Assembly (NCBI GenBank): GCA_030706285.1
Contig: JAUZOU010000122.1
Coordinates: forward strand, 1 to 8,216
Origin: Bacteroidota bacterium
GTDB taxonomy: Bacteria > Bacteroidota > Bacteroidia > Bacteroidales > UBA1402
Length of the DNA: 8,216 nucleotides
Reading direction: 5' to 3'
Shown here: positions 6,237 through 8,216 of the stretch, one piece after another
Layout of the letters: the number at the start of each line of letters is the position of its first letter
Numbering within the stretch: the stretch's first letter is position 1
Made by a program: the position numbers and the translations under genes
Notes under the pieces: model-generated
The model's input: only the letters and a program-made list of their open reading frames with translations
What the model was told of the DNA's origin: nothing
Database searches by the model: none

Positions 6237-6851
6237 ATGCTGCTTGCTGAAAACAACAATTTTGAAATCAGACATCAGGGCCGCATAGAAGTGATTTGCG
6301 GCTCTATGTTTTCCGGGAAGACCGAAGAACTGATCCGCAGGCTCAGACGTGCCAAATTTGCCAGGCAACGTGTTGAGATATTCAAACCAACCATCGATAC
6401 CAGGTATTCTGAAGAAAATGTGGTCTCCCATGACCAGCATTCCATTGTCTGCACCCCTGTCGATACGGCTGAAAGTATTTTATTGCTGAGCAGTGACGTC
6501 GACGTCGTTGGCATTGACGAAGCTCAGTTTTTTGACGAGAATCTGACAGAGGTCTGTAACAAATTGGCCAATAACGGCATTCGTGTCATCATAGCCGGAC
6601 TTGACATGGACTATCTGGGCAACCCGTTCGGCCCTATGCCGGCACTGTGCAGCATCGCCGAAGAGGTCACCAAGGTCCATGCCATTTGTATGGAATGTGG
6701 TTCGTTGGCTCAATATTCACACCGGTTGGTCCAAAGCGACAGACAAGTCTTACTTGGTGAAAAAAATGAATATGTACCTCTTTGCCGTGCCTGCTACAAA
6801 CGTGTCATGAATAAATTGACAAATGAAAGCAAAACTGGGCTGATGCACTAA
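6237..6851 (+). CDS. tdk: Thymidine kinase, type II (TK1-like)
   Basis: A 204-aa cytoplasmic enzyme that phosphorylates thymidine to dTMP with ATP in the salvage pathway. The P-loop GSMFSGKT is at residues 22-29, the DEAQFF motif with catalytic Glu95 at 94-99, and the substrate lid/thymidine region 'GLDMDYLGNPFGPMP' at 121-135. The structural zinc site is complete: C151-x2-C154 and C183-x2-C186. This is the human TK1-like class, not the viral type. The ATG at 6237 lies 3 bp after the flavin reductase stop, so translational coupling is likely; about 14 residues precede the conserved GRIEVICGSMFSGKT segment. The 3' end carries the promoter region of glyA. Bacteroidales thymidine kinases recalled from memory share long stretches with this one, which supports the taxonomic call. 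Confidence 0.96.
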   Translation: MLLAENNNFEIRHQGRIEVICGSMFSGKTEELIRRLRRAKFARQRVEIFKPTIDTRYSEENVVSHDQHSIVCTPVDTAESILLLSSDVDVVGIDEAQFFDENLTEVCNKLANNGIRVIIAGLDMDYLGNPFGPMPALCSIAEEVTKVHAICMECGSLAQYSHRLVQSDRQVLLGEKNEYVPLCRACYKRVMNKLTNESKTGLMH

Positions 6852-6861
6852 AAAAAAGCTG

Positions 6862-6869
6862 TACCTTTG
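6862..6869 (+). promoter_or_regulatory. -7 box of the glyA promoter
   Basis: TACCTTTG matches the Bacteroidota -7 consensus TAnnTTTG exactly and lies 10 bp after the tdk stop. Transcription would start near 6876, giving a leader of about 60 nt. The -33 position falls inside the end of tdk and has only a weak match (CTG at 6840-6842). No terminator is visible between tdk and glyA, so read-through from the pyrB operon may add to expression. The rest of the 84-bp gap is AT-rich, with no riboswitch fold that I can recognise. Confidence 0.6.
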
Positions 6870-6935
6870 CCTTTTCAAAGACAAAAAGATAGTTCTTTCA
6901 TCAGAATCTTTTATTAACCTATATATCAGCACTTT

Positions 6936-8216
6936 ATGAAAAGAGATCAACTCATTTTCGACATCATCGAACGCGAGCATCAACGCCAGATGAAAGGCAT
7001 TGAACTGATCGCATCGGAGAATTTTGTCAGTGACCAGGTGATGCAGGCCATGGGATCATGCCTCACCAATAAGTACGCCGAAGGGTATCCCGGTCATCGT
7101 TATTATGGTGGTTGCGAAGTTGTCGATGAGAGTGAACAGATTGCTATCGACCGTCTGAAACAATTGTTCGGCGCCGAATATGCCAATGTTCAACCGCACT
7201 CCGGCGCTCAAGCCAACGCGGCTGTTTTTATGGCTGTCCTGAATCCAGGTGATAAGTTCCTCGGACTCAACCTGGCACACGGTGGCCACTTGTCTCATGG
7301 ATCCCCCGTTAACAGTTCAGGCATCCTTTATCAACCGTTCGCTTATAATGTCAAGGAGGATACGGGCTTGGTCGATTACGATCAGATGGAAGAGATTGCC
7401 CTGCGTGAACATCCGAAATTGATTGTCGGCGGTGCTTCTGCCTATTCCCGCGAATGGGACTACGAACGCATGCGTGCCATTGCTGACAAAGTCGGTGCCA
7501 TCCTGATGATCGATATGGCCCACCCGGCTGGTCTGATTGCTGCCGGTCTCTTGAAGAACCCGCTGAAATATGCTCACATCGTAACGTCTACAACCCATAA
7601 AACGCTTCGTGGCCCTCGTGGCGGTATCATCCTGGTAGGCAAAGACTTCCCGAATCCTTGGGGCAAAAAGACGAACAAAGGCGAAACCAAGATGATGTCG
7701 ACACTGCTCGACTCGGCTGTATTCCCCGGCACACAAGGTGGCCCACTGGAACATGTGATTGCCGCTAAGGCTGTCGCCTTCGGTGAAGCCCTGCAACCAG
7801 AATTCAAGACCTATCAGGCACAGGTTAAGAAAAACGCTGCCAGCATGGCTCAGGCATTCATCGACAAAGGGTATAAAATTATATCCAATGGTACCGACAA
7901 CCATTCCATGCTCATCGACCTGCGGACGAAATTCCCCGATCTGACGGGGAAAGTAGCAGAAAAATCACTGGTGCTGGCTGACATCACCATCAACAAGAAT
8001 ATGGTACCGTTCGATACCCGTTCTCCGTTCCTGACTTCCGGTTTCCGTGTCGGAACACCGGCCATCACCACTCGTGGGGCCAAGGAACCGCTGATGGGTG
8101 AAATCGTCGAACTGATTGATACTGTACTTTCTGCTCCTGAAAATGAAGCAGTGATTAAAGCGGTGAAGGAAAAAGTCAACCAGATTATGGCTGAATACCC
8201 GATCTTTGCGTATTAA
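6936..8216 (+). CDS. glyA: Serine hydroxymethyltransferase
   Basis: A complete 426-aa cytoplasmic PLP enzyme that converts serine and tetrahydrofolate to glycine and 5,10-methylene-THF, the main source of one-carbon units for thymidylate and purine synthesis. Visible motifs are the N-terminal 'ELIASENFVS' (23-32), 'YAEGYPGHRYYGGCE' (47-61), the PLP-contacting DMAHPAG (193-199, Asp193 and His196), the Schiff-base lysine Lys222 in STTHKTLRGPRGG (218-230), and Arg371 in SGFRVGTPAITTRG (368-381), which binds the substrate carboxylate. The length is the usual one for Bacteroidales. The stop is the last codon of the window, so nothing can be said about its terminator. It has its own -7 box and probably forms a separate unit after tdk, although it lies on the same strand and only 84 bp away. 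Confidence 0.98.
   Translation: MKRDQLIFDIIEREHQRQMKGIELIASENFVSDQVMQAMGSCLTNKYAEGYPGHRYYGGCEVVDESEQIAIDRLKQLFGAEYANVQPHSGAQANAAVFMAVLNPGDKFLGLNLAHGGHLSHGSPVNSSGILYQPFAYNVKEDTGLVDYDQMEEIALREHPKLIVGGASAYSREWDYERMRAIADKVGAILMIDMAHPAGLIAAGLLKNPLKYAHIVTSTTHKTLRGPRGGIILVGKDFPNPWGKKTNKGETKMMSTLLDSAVFPGTQGGPLEHVIAAKAVAFGEALQPEFKTYQAQVKKNAASMAQAFIDKGYKIISNGTDNHSMLIDLRTKFPDLTGKVAEKSLVLADITINKNMVPFDTRSPFLTSGFRVGTPAITTRGAKEPLMGEIVELIDTVLSAPENEAVIKAVKEKVNQIMAEYPIFAY

Noticed and set aside
6852..6935. Riboswitch or terminator between tdk and glyA
   Set aside because: The only pairing seen is CTTTG/CAAAG (6865-6880), too short, overlapping the -7 box and without a U-run. No glycine or other riboswitch core was recognised.
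7317..7904. 195-aa minus-strand open frame opposite glyA
   Set aside because: Antisense to the active-site region of glyA, including Lys222, and composed like a reverse-complement shadow.
1..8216. Mobile element, CRISPR array, tRNA or defence system
   Set aside because: I read both strands for direct-repeat arrays, transposase or integrase motifs, cloverleaf-like sequence and toxin-antitoxin-like pairs and found none that hold up; the content is housekeeping.

Overview
The window reads as ordinary chromosomal DNA from a member of the Bacteroidota, most likely order Bacteroidales. Three things point there. The protein sequences look like Bacteroidales housekeeping enzymes, most clearly the thymidine kinase, the serine hydroxymethyltransferase and a class A PBP with a 'TMYLN' glycosyltransferase motif. 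Shine-Dalgarno sequences are weak or missing. Several -7 boxes match the Bacteroidota consensus TAnnTTTG. I cannot name the genus from the sequence alone.

Layout: eight genes in two divergent blocks around a 173-bp intergenic region (4087-4259). The minus-strand block, read right to left, holds a bifunctional penicillin-binding protein 1A (777 aa), a hairpin just after its stop, an 80-aa two-helix membrane protein, a TIP30-like atypical SDR/NAD(P)-binding protein (220 aa), a 69-bp gap with a GC-rich hairpin and a perfect 15-bp palindrome, and the 5' part of an MltF-type gene (solute-binding domain) that runs off the left edge. The plus-strand block holds pyrB, pyrI, a flavin reductase-like protein and thymidine kinase, spaced 13, 20 and 3 bp apart and so probably one operon. 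It is followed by glyA, which has its own -7 box and ends exactly at the right edge.

Functionally, the plus block centres on nucleotide supply. PyrBI carries out the committed step of de novo pyrimidine synthesis, thymidine kinase salvages thymidine, and GlyA makes the 5,10-methylene-THF that thymidylate synthesis uses. The flavin reductase is not obviously tied to this. The minus block centres on the cell envelope: PBP1A builds peptidoglycan, the MltF-like protein probably trims or senses it, and the two genes between them have no established role.

I found no mobile element, CRISPR array, tRNA, rRNA or phage gene and no clear novel system. The points most worth a second look are non-coding: a stem-loop at the predicted 5' end of the pyrB mRNA, operator-like symmetries in the PBP1A/pyrB divergent promoter region, and the palindrome plus hairpin ahead of the mltF-like gene. 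All coordinates and pairings were worked out by eye; no folding, alignment or database search was run.
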